A stretch of DNA of 60,012 nt from Bacillota bacterium (lineage in GTDB: Bacteria > Bacillota > Clostridia > Christensenellales > Christensenellaceae), in NCBI GenBank assembly GCA_023408315.1, contig JAEYKI010000026.1, positions 1-60,012 on the forward strand, read 5' to 3'. How positions within the stretch are numbered: position 1 is the stretch's first letter; each line of letters opens with the position of its first letter. Shown here piece after piece: positions 32,175-40,599 of the stretch. The notes below the pieces were generated by a model that made no database searches, was not told the origin of the DNA, and saw nothing but the letters and a program-made list of their open reading frames with translations. A program made the translations under genes and the position numbers.

Positions 32175-32895
32175 AAAAGCGGTATTTTTTGATTTGGATG
32201 GCACGCTGGTGCCAACAGACCTGAATAAAATGTTTGAAGAATACTGGAAGATTTTGCATGAAAGCGAATTGATCCGCATGATCAGCCAGAACAGGGAAGA
32301 GGCAATTGAAATTTTTAACAGCGCTGCTGTGGGAATGATGCAAAGCAGCGGCGGACGGCCCAACAGTGATGTGTTTTTTGAGCATATTCAGAATCGCACG
32401 AGCCGGGGCAAAGAGTATTTTACCGCTGCATTTGAGGAATTTTATAAAACGGCGTTCGATTCTATTGGCTGGATGGTTGAGAAGAACGGTTTGCAGCGGG
32501 AAATAATAGACGCGGTACGGCAAAAGGGATACAGGACGGCTCTGGCGACTATGCCGGTATTTCCGGTGGGAGCGGCAGAATCCAGGCTGGCCTGGGTGGG
32601 CCTTGCGCCCGGCGATTTTGAGCATATTACGCACTGGGAGAATGCCCGCTATATGAAGCCTCACCCTGGCTATTATAAAGAAATTCTGGAAAAAATGGAA
32701 CTGGCGGGGGAAGAATGCATTATGGTGGGCAACAATGTGAAGGAAGACATGTGCGCCCGCGAGCTGGGGCTTGATGTTTTTTTGGTGACGGGATACGAGA
32801 TTGGGGAATACCAGAACGAAACCTTCCCGCGCGGCGATCTTTGGGAATTGCTTGCGTGGGTTGGGGATTTGCCCTATGCGGAGGGAACGGTATGA
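32164..32895 (+). CDS. HAD superfamily hydrolase
   Basis: Haloacid dehalogenase-type phosphatase of 243 residues. Motif I is FFDLDGT with the nucleophile Asp 10 and the acid Asp 12; motif III is the KPHPGYY lysine; motif IV is MVGNNVKED, slightly off the usual GDSxxD but with an acidic pair. The cap is helical, as in phosphoglycolate phosphatase-like enzymes. The substrate is not predictable. The ATG at 32164 lies inside glmU; the stop overlaps the pth start as ATGA. Confidence 0.88.
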   Translation: MKNKKAVFFDLDGTLVPTDLNKMFEEYWKILHESELIRMISQNREEAIEIFNSAAVGMMQSSGGRPNSDVFFEHIQNRTSRGKEYFTAAFEEFYKTAFDSIGWMVEKNGLQREIIDAVRQKGYRTALATMPVFPVGAAESRLAWVGLAPGDFEHITHWENARYMKPHPGYYKEILEKMELAGEECIMVGNNVKEDMCARELGLDVFLVTGYEIGEYQNETFPRGDLWELLAWVGDLPYAEGTV

Positions 32896-33452
32896 TTTGT
32901 GTGATTGGCCTTGGAAATCCGGGCCTAAAATACAGGAATACGCGGCACAACGCTGGTTTTAAAGTGATTGACCTGCTGGCAAAGCAGTACGGTATTAACT
33001 TAAAGAATACAAAGTTTGAGGCCAAGGTGGGGCAAGGCATGCTGGCGGGCAAAAAAGTGATGCTCGTAAAGCCGCAGACGTATATGAATGCAAGCGGCTA
33101 TGCCGTTGACGCGTTGCTGGATTACTTTGATATTCCCCCGCAGGACATGGTTGTGCTGGTGGACGATATGGATTTGCCTCTGGGTTCTCTGCGCATCCGC
33201 GAGCGAGGCAGCGCCGGAGGGCATAACGGGCTGAAATCCATCATAAGCTATTTAAAATCTGAGAATTTTGTGCGCGTGCGTATCGGCATCGGAAAACCGG
33301 AGGGGCAGAAGGGCGTGGTTCCGCATGTGCTGGGCAAATTCAGCCGGGACGAAGCAGACCTTGCCGGGGAAACGTTTGAGCGGTGCGCGCAGGCGGTGGA
33401 TTACCTGGTTCGGGAAGGGGTACAGGCGGCGCAGAGCAAATACAATGCTTAA
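32892..33452 (+). CDS. pth: peptidyl-tRNA hydrolase
   Basis: Frees tRNA from stalled peptidyl-tRNA. The 186-residue protein has the N-terminal GLGNPGLKYRNTRHN with catalytic His 19, the VDDMDLPLG segment with the catalytic aspartate, and GSAGGHNGLKSI. The ATG at 32892 overlaps the HAD stop codon, so the longer upstream frame is not used. mfd follows after 15 nt, as in B. subtilis where pth (spoVC) precedes mfd. Confidence 0.97.
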   Translation: MICVIGLGNPGLKYRNTRHNAGFKVIDLLAKQYGINLKNTKFEAKVGQGMLAGKKVMLVKPQTYMNASGYAVDALLDYFDIPPQDMVVLVDDMDLPLGSLRIRERGSAGGHNGLKSIISYLKSENFVRVRIGIGKPEGQKGVVPHVLGKFSRDEADLAGETFERCAQAVDYLVREGVQAAQSKYNA

Positions 33453-33467
33453 AGAAGAGGTGCTTTT

Positions 33468-36400
33468 GTGCAGAATTTAATTGCGCAGACAATTGCCGGA
33501 CTGGATGAAAGCAGGCGGTTGCTGCAATTGATACGGGGGGGGCATACGCCCGCCTCGGTTATTGGCGTTCCCCAAAATGCGGTGCGGTATTTTTTGCGCA
33601 TGCTGGCGCGCGAAACAGGCCGCCGGATTGTTTTTGTAAGCGCCACGGAGGAAGAAGCCAAACAGGCGGCGGGGGGCGGAAAATATTTCCCCGCGGGGGA
33701 CGTGCAGCTGCGCGCCCTTACGGCAAAAAGCAGGGAAACCGCGTTTGAGCGCATAGAGATGCTGTTTGACCAGAAACCCGGGGTTTTGCATATGCCGGTG
33801 CTCGCGATGCAGCAGAAAATGATGCCGCCCGATTTATTCTACAGCGCTGTGCTGGAGATTGAGGCCGGCAAACAGCTTCCAGTGGACACGCTCTTGAAAT
33901 GGTTTGTGCAGCTTGGGTACGAACGCGTGGAAACGGTTTACGAAAAAGGCCAGTTTGCGCGTAGGGGAGAGATTGTGGATATCTATTCCACCTGCTATGC
34001 GTCTCCCCTCCGCATTACCTTTTTTGATGACGAGGTGGAGAGCATCCGCCATTTTAACGAGGATACGCAAAAATCGGAAGGTAAAACCATGGAGAAGGCC
34101 TCCGTGTATCCGGCGGTTGATTTTATTCTGGACGAGGATATGGCGGAGAAAGCGCTGGCGTACCTGAGCCGATATGAAAACGAAAACAACGCGCTGGGAA
34201 CCGCGGCGCAGGATATGTGCTTCCAGATTCGTGAATTTGGCGCGTTTGAAAACGCGGACAGCTTTATTAGCGTGATGACGGACGGGGATAGCCTGGCGGA
34301 TTATTTAAAAGGCGCGCTGTTTGTGTTTAACGACTATGACCGCGTTCTGAACCAGGCGCAAAAAAACGCGGCTGCGTTTGAAAGCCAGTTTGAGGAACTC
34401 CAAAAAAATGGCGAGGTATTCCCTGCGCAGCGGGATTCCATGCTGGACGTTGCAAAGCTGAAACCGCCGGCTTTTGAAATATCGCCGGTGGCCTCTGCAA
34501 GCTGGAAAGCGGAAGAAATAGATTTTAAAATGCGGCAGGCAAACCAGTTTGCCGGAAAATTCGACCTGTTGGCGGACAGCCTGAGGAGCAGGCAGAAAAG
34601 CGGCTTTAAGGTTGCAATGTGCGTGGGCGCAAAGGCGGATTCGCTTTCCCGGGTGCTGCAGGATTATGATTTCTTGACTCCGGTGGCGGAGAATGGAGAC
34701 GGAATATTTATCAGCCGGGAGCGGCTGGACTACGGGTTTGAGGTTCCGCAGGCCAAAACGTATTTTTTGGGCGAGTGGGACATATATGGAAAAATAAAAA
34801 AAATACTCCCAAAACAAAAACAAAGCAAAAAAGCAACGGAAGAGCTGTTTGCCGAACTTGCGGCGGGCGACTATGTGGTGCACGAGGTCCACGGGCGGGG
34901 GCGGTATTTGGGACTTAAAAAAATGGACGCCGCGGGCAGCGTTTCGGAATATATGGAGATTGAATACCGGGACGGGGACAAGTTATTTGTACCCACCACG
35001 CAGATAGACCGCGTGCAGAAATATATAGGGAGCGAGGACGGAGTCCCGGTTCTTTCCAAACTGGGCGGCCGCGAATGGGAAAACACAAAGAACAAGGTGA
35101 AGGAATCCGTTAAAAAGCTGGCGTTTGACCTGGTGGCGCTATACGCAAACCGGTTTGCGGCAAACGGGTATAAGTTCTCTGCGGACACGGTGTGGCAAAA
35201 GCAGTTTGAGGACAATTTTGAGTTTGAGGAAACGGAAGGACAGGAGCAGAGCCTTGCGGAGATTAAGCGGGATATGGAATCCACCCGCGTGATGGACCGC
35301 CTGCTGCTGGGCGACGTGGGTTATGGCAAAACGGAAGTGGCCATGCGCGCGTGTTTTAAAGCGGTGATGGATTCCAAGCAGGTGGCGGTGCTGGTGCCAA
35401 CCACTTTGCTGGCCCGACAGCATTTGGCTACGTTCAAAAAGCGATTTGAAGGGTTTCCGGTGACCATAGAGATGATCAGCCGCTTTTCCCATTCGCGGCA
35501 TAAAGAAATTTTGCGCAGCGTGGCAAACGGCAAAACAGATATTATCATTGGCACACACAAGCTTTTGTCCGCCGATATGAAGTTCAGCAGCCTGGGGCTG
35601 CTGGTGGTGGACGAAGAACAGCGGTTTGGCGTTGCGCACAAGGAAAAAATAAAGCTGTTCAAACAATCTGTGGACGTACTCACTTTGTCCGCCACCCCTA
35701 TCCCGCGCACGCTGGAGATGTCCCTGATCGGCATACGGGACCTGTCCACCATCAAGACCCCGCCGGTATCCCGAAAGCAGACGCAGTCGTATGTGGTGCG
35801 GTATTCGGACAGCCTGGTGCGGGACGCAATCCGCAACGAGCTGAAGCGGGGCGGGCAGGTATATTTTGTATGCAGGCAGATCAACCAGATGGACAGGTTG
35901 ACCGCGGATATACGCAAAAACGTGCCGGAGGCCAGGGTGGCCTATGTGCACGGGCAGATGGCGGAGGAGCAGATAGAAAAAACGGTATCCGCGTTTATAG
36001 ACGGGGAGACGGACGTGCTGGTTTGCACCACCATTATAGAATCGGGAATTGATATTCCGGCCGTAAATTCCATTATTATTTACGAGGCGGATAAATTCGG
36101 GCTTTCCCAGTTGTACCAGCTTAAGGGAAGGGTGGGCAGGAGCGACCGCGTATCCCACGCCTACTTTACCTATGAGGGTACCGTGGTGGGAGAAAACGCA
36201 AAAAAAAGGCTGGCCGCCATCCGGGAGTTCACCCAACTGGGCAGCGGGTTTAAAATTGCCATGCGGGATCTGCAGATACGCGGCGCAGGAAACCTGCTGG
36301 GCCCGGAGCAAAGCGGGCACATGGCGAGCGTTGGGTACAGCCTGTATTGCAAGATGATGAAGCAAGCCATTGAGGCGGCAAAAGGAAAGATAAGCGCGCA

Positions 36401-36860
36401 GGCACCGGAGATAGAAACGGCCGTGGACCTGGCTGTTCCGGCCTATATACCCGATACATACATTGAGCAAGAGGCGCACAAACTGGATATGTACAAAGCT
36501 ATTGCGGGAGTTGGGAGTTTGCGGGACGCAAAGGAAGTGCGAGAAGAACTGGCGGACCGGTATGGCAAACTGCCGCGGGAGGTTGAAAATCTGGTTGTAT
36601 GTGCGCTGGTAAAGAAAATGGCAAACAGCGCGGGGTTGGCAAGCGTAATCAGGAAAGGGGATAAAATAGAACTGAAATATGCGGAAAATAGTATAATGGA
36701 TTCACAGAAACTAATCCGCTTTTTATCCGGATGTGGCGAAAAGGCTTTGTTCCGGCCCACCACGCCTCCCATGATCGTATTTGGGAGCCCTTCTGCGCGC
36801 GAACTGATTGAGTTTCTGCATGCACTAAAGCGTTGCAAACTGTCGGTTTTGGGCGTATAA
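33468..36860 (+). CDS. mfd: transcription-repair coupling factor
   Basis: Removes RNA polymerase stalled at DNA lesions and recruits UvrA. The 1130-residue protein has an N-terminal UvrB-like region, an RNA polymerase interaction domain around 460-540 (AGDYVVHEVHGRGRYLG), then a superfamily 2 DNA translocase with Walker A GDVGYGKT (615-622) and DEEQ (715-718), and the C-terminal D7 domain. The length is slightly short of the usual 1150-1180. The start is the GTG at 33468 after AAGAAGAGG. It keeps the ancestral place between pth and spoVT, though a foldase gene now intervenes. Confidence 0.97.
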   Translation: MQNLIAQTIAGLDESRRLLQLIRGGHTPASVIGVPQNAVRYFLRMLARETGRRIVFVSATEEEAKQAAGGGKYFPAGDVQLRALTAKSRETAFERIEMLFDQKPGVLHMPVLAMQQKMMPPDLFYSAVLEIEAGKQLPVDTLLKWFVQLGYERVETVYEKGQFARRGEIVDIYSTCYASPLRITFFDDEVESIRHFNEDTQKSEGKTMEKASVYPAVDFILDEDMAEKALAYLSRYENENNALGTAAQDMCFQIREFGAFENADSFISVMTDGDSLADYLKGALFVFNDYDRVLNQAQKNAAAFESQFEELQKNGEVFPAQRDSMLDVAKLKPPAFEISPVASASWKAEEIDFKMRQANQFAGKFDLLADSLRSRQKSGFKVAMCVGAKADSLSRVLQDYDFLTPVAENGDGIFISRERLDYGFEVPQAKTYFLGEWDIYGKIKKILPKQKQSKKATEELFAELAAGDYVVHEVHGRGRYLGLKKMDAAGSVSEYMEIEYRDGDKLFVPTTQIDRVQKYIGSEDGVPVLSKLGGREWENTKNKVKESVKKLAFDLVALYANRFAANGYKFSADTVWQKQFEDNFEFEETEGQEQSLAEIKRDMESTRVMDRLLLGDVGYGKTEVAMRACFKAVMDSKQVAVLVPTTLLARQHLATFKKRFEGFPVTIEMISRFSHSRHKEILRSVANGKTDIIIGTHKLLSADMKFSSLGLLVVDEEQRFGVAHKEKIKLFKQSVDVLTLSATPIPRTLEMSLIGIRDLSTIKTPPVSRKQTQSYVVRYSDSLVRDAIRNELKRGGQVYFVCRQINQMDRLTADIRKNVPEARVAYVHGQMAEEQIEKTVSAFIDGETDVLVCTTIIESGIDIPAVNSIIIYEADKFGLSQLYQLKGRVGRSDRVSHAYFTYEGTVVGENAKKRLAAIREFTQLGSGFKIAMRDLQIRGAGNLLGPEQSGHMASVGYSLYCKMMKQAIEAAKGKISAQAPEIETAVDLAVPAYIPDTYIEQEAHKLDMYKAIAGVGSLRDAKEVREELADRYGKLPREVENLVVCALVKKMANSAGLASVIRKGDKIELKYAENSIMDSQKLIRFLSGCGEKALFRPTTPPMIVFGSPSARELIEFLHALKRCKLSVLGV

Positions 36861-36892
36861 TACTGTTTGATTCACGAAAAAAGGAGAATGCT

Positions 36893-38104
36893 ATGAAACA
36901 CCTTAAAAAAATAGCTTCCATGATACTCTGCGTAGCGCTGCTGGCTTCGCTTTCGGCTTGCTCCATGGTTACAGTGGACAAGGAAAAAGAGGCCAACCAG
37001 GTGGTTGCTACGGTTGGAAAGACGAATATACTTAAAAAAGAATTTGATAAACAATTCAATAATTACGCACAGGCGTCCGGCTATACGGAAGAATACCTGA
37101 AAGATTCGGCAAACAAAGAAAATGTAACCCAGCTGAAAAAATATGTGCTGGACGCAATGGTGAGCGACGAAGTGGCTTACCAGTGGGCGATTGCAAACGG
37201 CATGGATCTGACGGACGAGGAAAAACAGAAGGTAAAGGACAACCTTGCAGAGACGATTCAAACGGCTAAAGAGAATATTGCAAGCCAGGTGATGGCGGAA
37301 GCTTCCAGCGAGCCCAACATTAACGTGGAGCAGGAAATTGCCCAAAGGCAGCAGGAGCAACTGGCGGATATAGAAGCTCCCGAGTATGTGGAAGGTTCCA
37401 TACGCTATCAGGTTCTGGAAAAATTCTCCGAGAGCATTCAAAATACGGTTACCGTAACGGACGAACAGGTAAAAGAACGGTATGATTCGGAAGTTGGCAA
37501 CCAGAAACTAATGCTGGAGAACATAGCCACATACCAGATGAACATCCAGATGGGCAATACCGTTTACGTATATCCCGAGGGAACAAAAGCGGTGAAGAAC
37601 CTTTTGATTGCGATTCCCTCCGACAAGCAGACTCAGATTCAGACCCTGCGTCAGAACAACAGCACCCAGCAGGCGGACGAGCTTTTGCAACAGGAACTGG
37701 CTAAAATAAAGGGCAAGGCGGATGAAGCGCTTGCAGCTGTGCAGGCCGGAGGCGATTTTGACGCTTTGATTGAGAAATACGGCGAAGACCCGGGCATGAC
37801 CAGCGAACCCGGCAAAACAAAAGGATACTATGTGTATCCCGGGGATACCAATTATGTTGCGTCGTTTGTAAACGCGTCTTTAGCGCTGCAAAAGGTTGGG
37901 GATGTATCCAGCCTGGTGGCCAGCGATTATGGTTACCATATCATCAAGCTCATTAATCTTCCCGAACAGGTTGTGCCATATGACGAGATCAAGGACACCC
38001 TGAAGGAAACCATGCTCTCGTCTGCGCAGAACGATGCGATTACCAAAAAGAGGGACGAGCTGGTAAAAGCCGCAAACGTTACTGAAAATTACAATATACT
38101 GTAA
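36893..38104 (+). CDS. peptidylprolyl isomerase lipoprotein (PrsA/SurA-like foldase)
   Basis: Extracellular lipid-anchored folding factor of 403 residues. The signal peptide ends at an LSAC lipobox (Cys 23). A SurA/trigger-type helical region follows (about 40-190, starting VVATVGKTNILKKEFDKQ), then a parvulin-type domain near 240-370 with the GYYVYPGDTNYV and DYGYHIIKL segments. Such proteins help exported proteins fold outside the membrane. The ATG at 36893 has AAGGAG 7 nt upstream. It is not found at this place in B. subtilis; insertion between mfd and spoVT appears derived. Confidence 0.9.
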   Translation: MKHLKKIASMILCVALLASLSACSMVTVDKEKEANQVVATVGKTNILKKEFDKQFNNYAQASGYTEEYLKDSANKENVTQLKKYVLDAMVSDEVAYQWAIANGMDLTDEEKQKVKDNLAETIQTAKENIASQVMAEASSEPNINVEQEIAQRQQEQLADIEAPEYVEGSIRYQVLEKFSESIQNTVTVTDEQVKERYDSEVGNQKLMLENIATYQMNIQMGNTVYVYPEGTKAVKNLLIAIPSDKQTQIQTLRQNNSTQQADELLQQELAKIKGKADEALAAVQAGGDFDALIEKYGEDPGMTSEPGKTKGYYVYPGDTNYVASFVNASLALQKVGDVSSLVASDYGYHIIKLINLPEQVVPYDEIKDTLKETMLSSAQNDAITKKRDELVKAANVTENYNIL

Positions 38105-38113
38105 CTCAAAAAT

Positions 38114-38139
38114 GCTCCGCTGTGTGCGGAGCTTTTTTT
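38114..38139 (+). terminator. Rho-independent terminator after the foldase gene
   Basis: GCTCCGC (38114-38120) with GCGGAGC (38126-38132), 5-nt loop, then seven Ts. Confidence 0.93.
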
Positions 38140-38210
38140 ATGTACGGCATATGATATGCGTAAGCGGGTAAGCTGGGAAAAAAGGCTATTTACTGTAAAA
38201 AGATTGGTTT

Positions 38211-38239
38211 GCATAATATCTTTCTGTTTGCAAATAATA
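38211..38239 (+). promoter_or_regulatory. Candidate sigma-G promoter of spoVT
   Basis: GCATA (38211-38215) matches the sigma-G -35 (gHATR); 17 nt later AATAATA (38233-38239) matches the -10 (CATWHTA) at 6 of 7. It lies 30 nt before the spoVT ATG. In B. subtilis spoVT is transcribed in the forespore under sigma-G. Confidence 0.6.
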
Positions 38240-38268
38240 GCAGTACAATCTTAAGTTAGGAGGAGCAT

Positions 38269-38817
38269 ATGAAAGCAACGGGAATTGTCAGAAGGATTGA
38301 CGAGCTTGGAAGGGTTGTTATTCCCAAAGAAATCAGAAGGACTCTCAGAATCCGCGAAGGGGATCCTCTTGAAATATTTACCGAAAGAGAAGGCAACATT
38401 ATACTAAAAAAATATTCGCCCATTGGTGAATTAAACGAATATGCGAACCAGTTTACCGAGGCGATCAGCCGGGCGCTGGGAAAGGTTTCCCTGATCTGCG
38501 ACAAGGACATGGTAATTGCTGCGGCAGGCACGAATAAAAAGGATTATTTTGAAAAGCCAATCAGCCGCGCCATGCAGACTCTGATAGAAAACCGGCAGGC
38601 GCTGACAGCTACCGAAACCGGAAACGTGATTCCGGTGGTGGAAGGCGAGGATGCAAAAGGCATTTATTCGGAAGTGCTGGTGCCTATTATTTCAGAAGGG
38701 CATACCATAGGCGCAGTGGGCGCGCTCTCCAAGAGGCCGGATGTGGCTTTTTCCGCCGGAGACATCAAGGCGCTGGAGGTGGCTGCGGCGTTCCTGGGAG
38801 CGCAGATGGAGCAGTAG
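38269..38817 (+). CDS. spoVT: stage V sporulation protein T
   Basis: Late forespore transcription regulator of 182 residues. The N-terminal AbrB domain (ATGIVRRIDELGRVVIP, residues 3-19) is followed by a GAF-like domain from about residue 55 to the end. SpoVT modulates sigma-G genes and spore germination properties. The length is the same as the B. subtilis protein. AGGAGG lies 4-5 nt before the ATG. It is flanked by terminators on both sides and so is a single-gene unit. Confidence 0.97.
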   Translation: MKATGIVRRIDELGRVVIPKEIRRTLRIREGDPLEIFTEREGNIILKKYSPIGELNEYANQFTEAISRALGKVSLICDKDMVIAAAGTNKKDYFEKPISRAMQTLIENRQALTATETGNVIPVVEGEDAKGIYSEVLVPIISEGHTIGAVGALSKRPDVAFSAGDIKALEVAAAFLGAQMEQ

Positions 38818-38850
38818 GCAGGCATAACTGCAATGCAATTGTAACAATAT

Positions 38851-38885
38851 AATTAAACACCCCGCGGCGGGTGTTTAATTTTTTA
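38851..38885 (+). terminator. Rho-independent terminator after spoVT
   Basis: AATTAAACACCC (38851-38862) pairs perfectly with 38869-38880 (12 bp, 6-nt loop), followed by TTTT. Confidence 0.88.
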
Positions 38886-38946
38886 TGCGGAGGACTGGCT
38901 TGCGGCCTGCCTGCATGGTTATGGCCTGGGCAAATGCCGAATAGAT

Positions 38947-38984
38947 ATATAGTGTATTCCATGATTTGTATAGGAGCACTATAT
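38947..38984 (+). promoter_or_regulatory. Inverted repeat enclosing the flippase ribosome binding site
   Basis: ATATAGTG (38947-38954) is the exact complement of CACTATAT (38977-38984). The right arm includes the first two bases of the ATG at 38983, and the AGGAG lies in the 22-nt loop. A fold would hide the start codon. Confidence 0.35.
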
Positions 38985-40596
38985 GACGGAGAAACAAAAA
39001 AGCTTTGTAAAAGGCGCGGCCATATTGGGCATAGCGGGTTTGATTGTAAAGATTATTGGCGCGGTGTTCCGCATTCCGCTGGTAAACGCGGTGGGAACGG
39101 AAGGGATGGGCTATTATAATGTGGCGTATCCCGTTTACGCGTTGTTGCTGGTGGTATCTACCGCGGGGCTTCCCACCGCCATATCCAAAATGGTTTCTGA
39201 ACAGGCGGCGGTTGGGGATTATACGGGCGCGCATAATACGTTCCGGGTCGCGTTCAAGGTGCTTTTGATGGCGGGGCTGTTTACATCCGCCATTATGTTT
39301 ATGGTGAGCACATGGGTGGCGGATTTTGTGGCACAGCCCAAGGGCGTATACGCGCTTATGGCAATTTCTCCGGCGCTGTTTTTTGTGGCGCTGCTCTCCG
39401 CATACCGAGGCTACTTTCAGGGCATGCAGATGATGGCGCCCACAGCCGTAAGCCAGGTGATAGAACAGGTGGGGAAGCTGGCGTTTGGGCTTTACCTGGC
39501 CTATGAATGGATGCCGGGCGGCCCCGAATTTGGCGCTGCGGGCGCGCTGGTGGGCGTTGCGGTGAGCGAAGCGTGCTCTTTTGCGTATATTGCCGCCGCA
39601 TACCATCTGCGCAAAAAGCGTATCCTGATTGGTGTGGATGCGGGCAGGCTGGGGCACGGCGCTCTTTCGTTTGGCCCCACCTTTAAAAAACTGATGCTGA
39701 TTGCGGTGCCGGTAACCCTGGGCGCATGCATAATGCCCATTGTGGCTGCCATTGATTCCGCTATTATATCAAGAAACCTGCAGGCCATCGGGTTTACGCA
39801 GCAGGCTTCCGCTTCCATGTACGGAGCGCTCACCGGGGTGGTGAACCCGCTGATTAATATGCCCGCGGTGTTGTCTCTGGCGCTGGCCATGAGCCTGGTG
39901 CCCTCCATTTCCGAATCACAGGCAAAAAGGGACATCCGGCAGATGCAGCTGAAATCTGCGTTTGGACTGAAACTCGCCATGTTTCTGGGCCTGCCCTGCT
40001 CGCTTGGGTTTGCCCTGCTGGCCGGGCCCATCATCCATTTGCTGTTCAGCTCCATAGGGGGGCAGGAGTTTGCGCTGGCCCAGTCTCTGTTGCAGTTTCT
40101 GTCTCTGGGAGTATTGTTTTTAACGCTGGTTCAAAGCATGACGGGCGTTTTGCAGGGGTTGAGCAAACCGGGACTGCCTGTGATTGGCCTGTGCCTGGGA
40201 GCCGCCGTAAAAGTATTCTTGAGCATATGGTTGATTCGGAATCCAAATTTTAATATAATGGGAGCGGCGATAGGCACGCTGGCCTGCTACGCCATTGCGG
40301 CGGTGTTTGACGTTATATTTGTAATCAGGCAGGTTGGATTCCGCATCAGCATGCCGGATCATATATTAAAACCGGCTGCGGCAACGGCAATAATGGGCGT
40401 GGCGGCGTTTGCGGTATACAGATGGGTAGGGGGCACTTCCAATACGCTTGGGGTATTGTCCGCAATTTTTATAGCGGTGTGCGTTTACCTGCTTGCTCTA
40501 TCCTGTATGAACGCGATAACAAAAGAAGAAATGGGCCTGATGCCGGGCGGCAGAAAGGTTAGGCGGCTTTTGAAAAAAGCAAAAATATGGAGATAG
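38983..40596 (+). CDS. polysaccharide/lipid flippase of the MOP superfamily (SpoVB/YabM-like)
   Basis: Polytopic membrane protein of 537 residues with about 14 hydrophobic helices. The N-terminus FVKGAAILGIAGLIVKIIGAVFRIPL (quoted in part: GLIVKIIGAVFRIPL) and the VYALLLVVSTAGLPTAISK segment are typical of the SpoVB/YabM family, which moves lipid-linked sugars across the membrane during cell wall or spore cortex synthesis. Between spoVT and yabN it corresponds by position to B. subtilis yabM. AGGAG is 6 nt before the ATG, inside a possible hairpin. The YabN-like gene follows after 3 nt. Confidence 0.92.
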   Translation: MTEKQKSFVKGAAILGIAGLIVKIIGAVFRIPLVNAVGTEGMGYYNVAYPVYALLLVVSTAGLPTAISKMVSEQAAVGDYTGAHNTFRVAFKVLLMAGLFTSAIMFMVSTWVADFVAQPKGVYALMAISPALFFVALLSAYRGYFQGMQMMAPTAVSQVIEQVGKLAFGLYLAYEWMPGGPEFGAAGALVGVAVSEACSFAYIAAAYHLRKKRILIGVDAGRLGHGALSFGPTFKKLMLIAVPVTLGACIMPIVAAIDSAIISRNLQAIGFTQQASASMYGALTGVVNPLINMPAVLSLALAMSLVPSISESQAKRDIRQMQLKSAFGLKLAMFLGLPCSLGFALLAGPIIHLLFSSIGGQEFALAQSLLQFLSLGVLFLTLVQSMTGVLQGLSKPGLPVIGLCLGAAVKVFLSIWLIRNPNFNIMGAAIGTLACYAIAAVFDVIFVIRQVGFRISMPDHILKPAAATAIMGVAAFAVYRWVGGTSNTLGVLSAIFIAVCVYLLALSCMNAITKEEMGLMPGGRKVRRLLKKAKIWR

Positions 40597-40599
40597 CAT

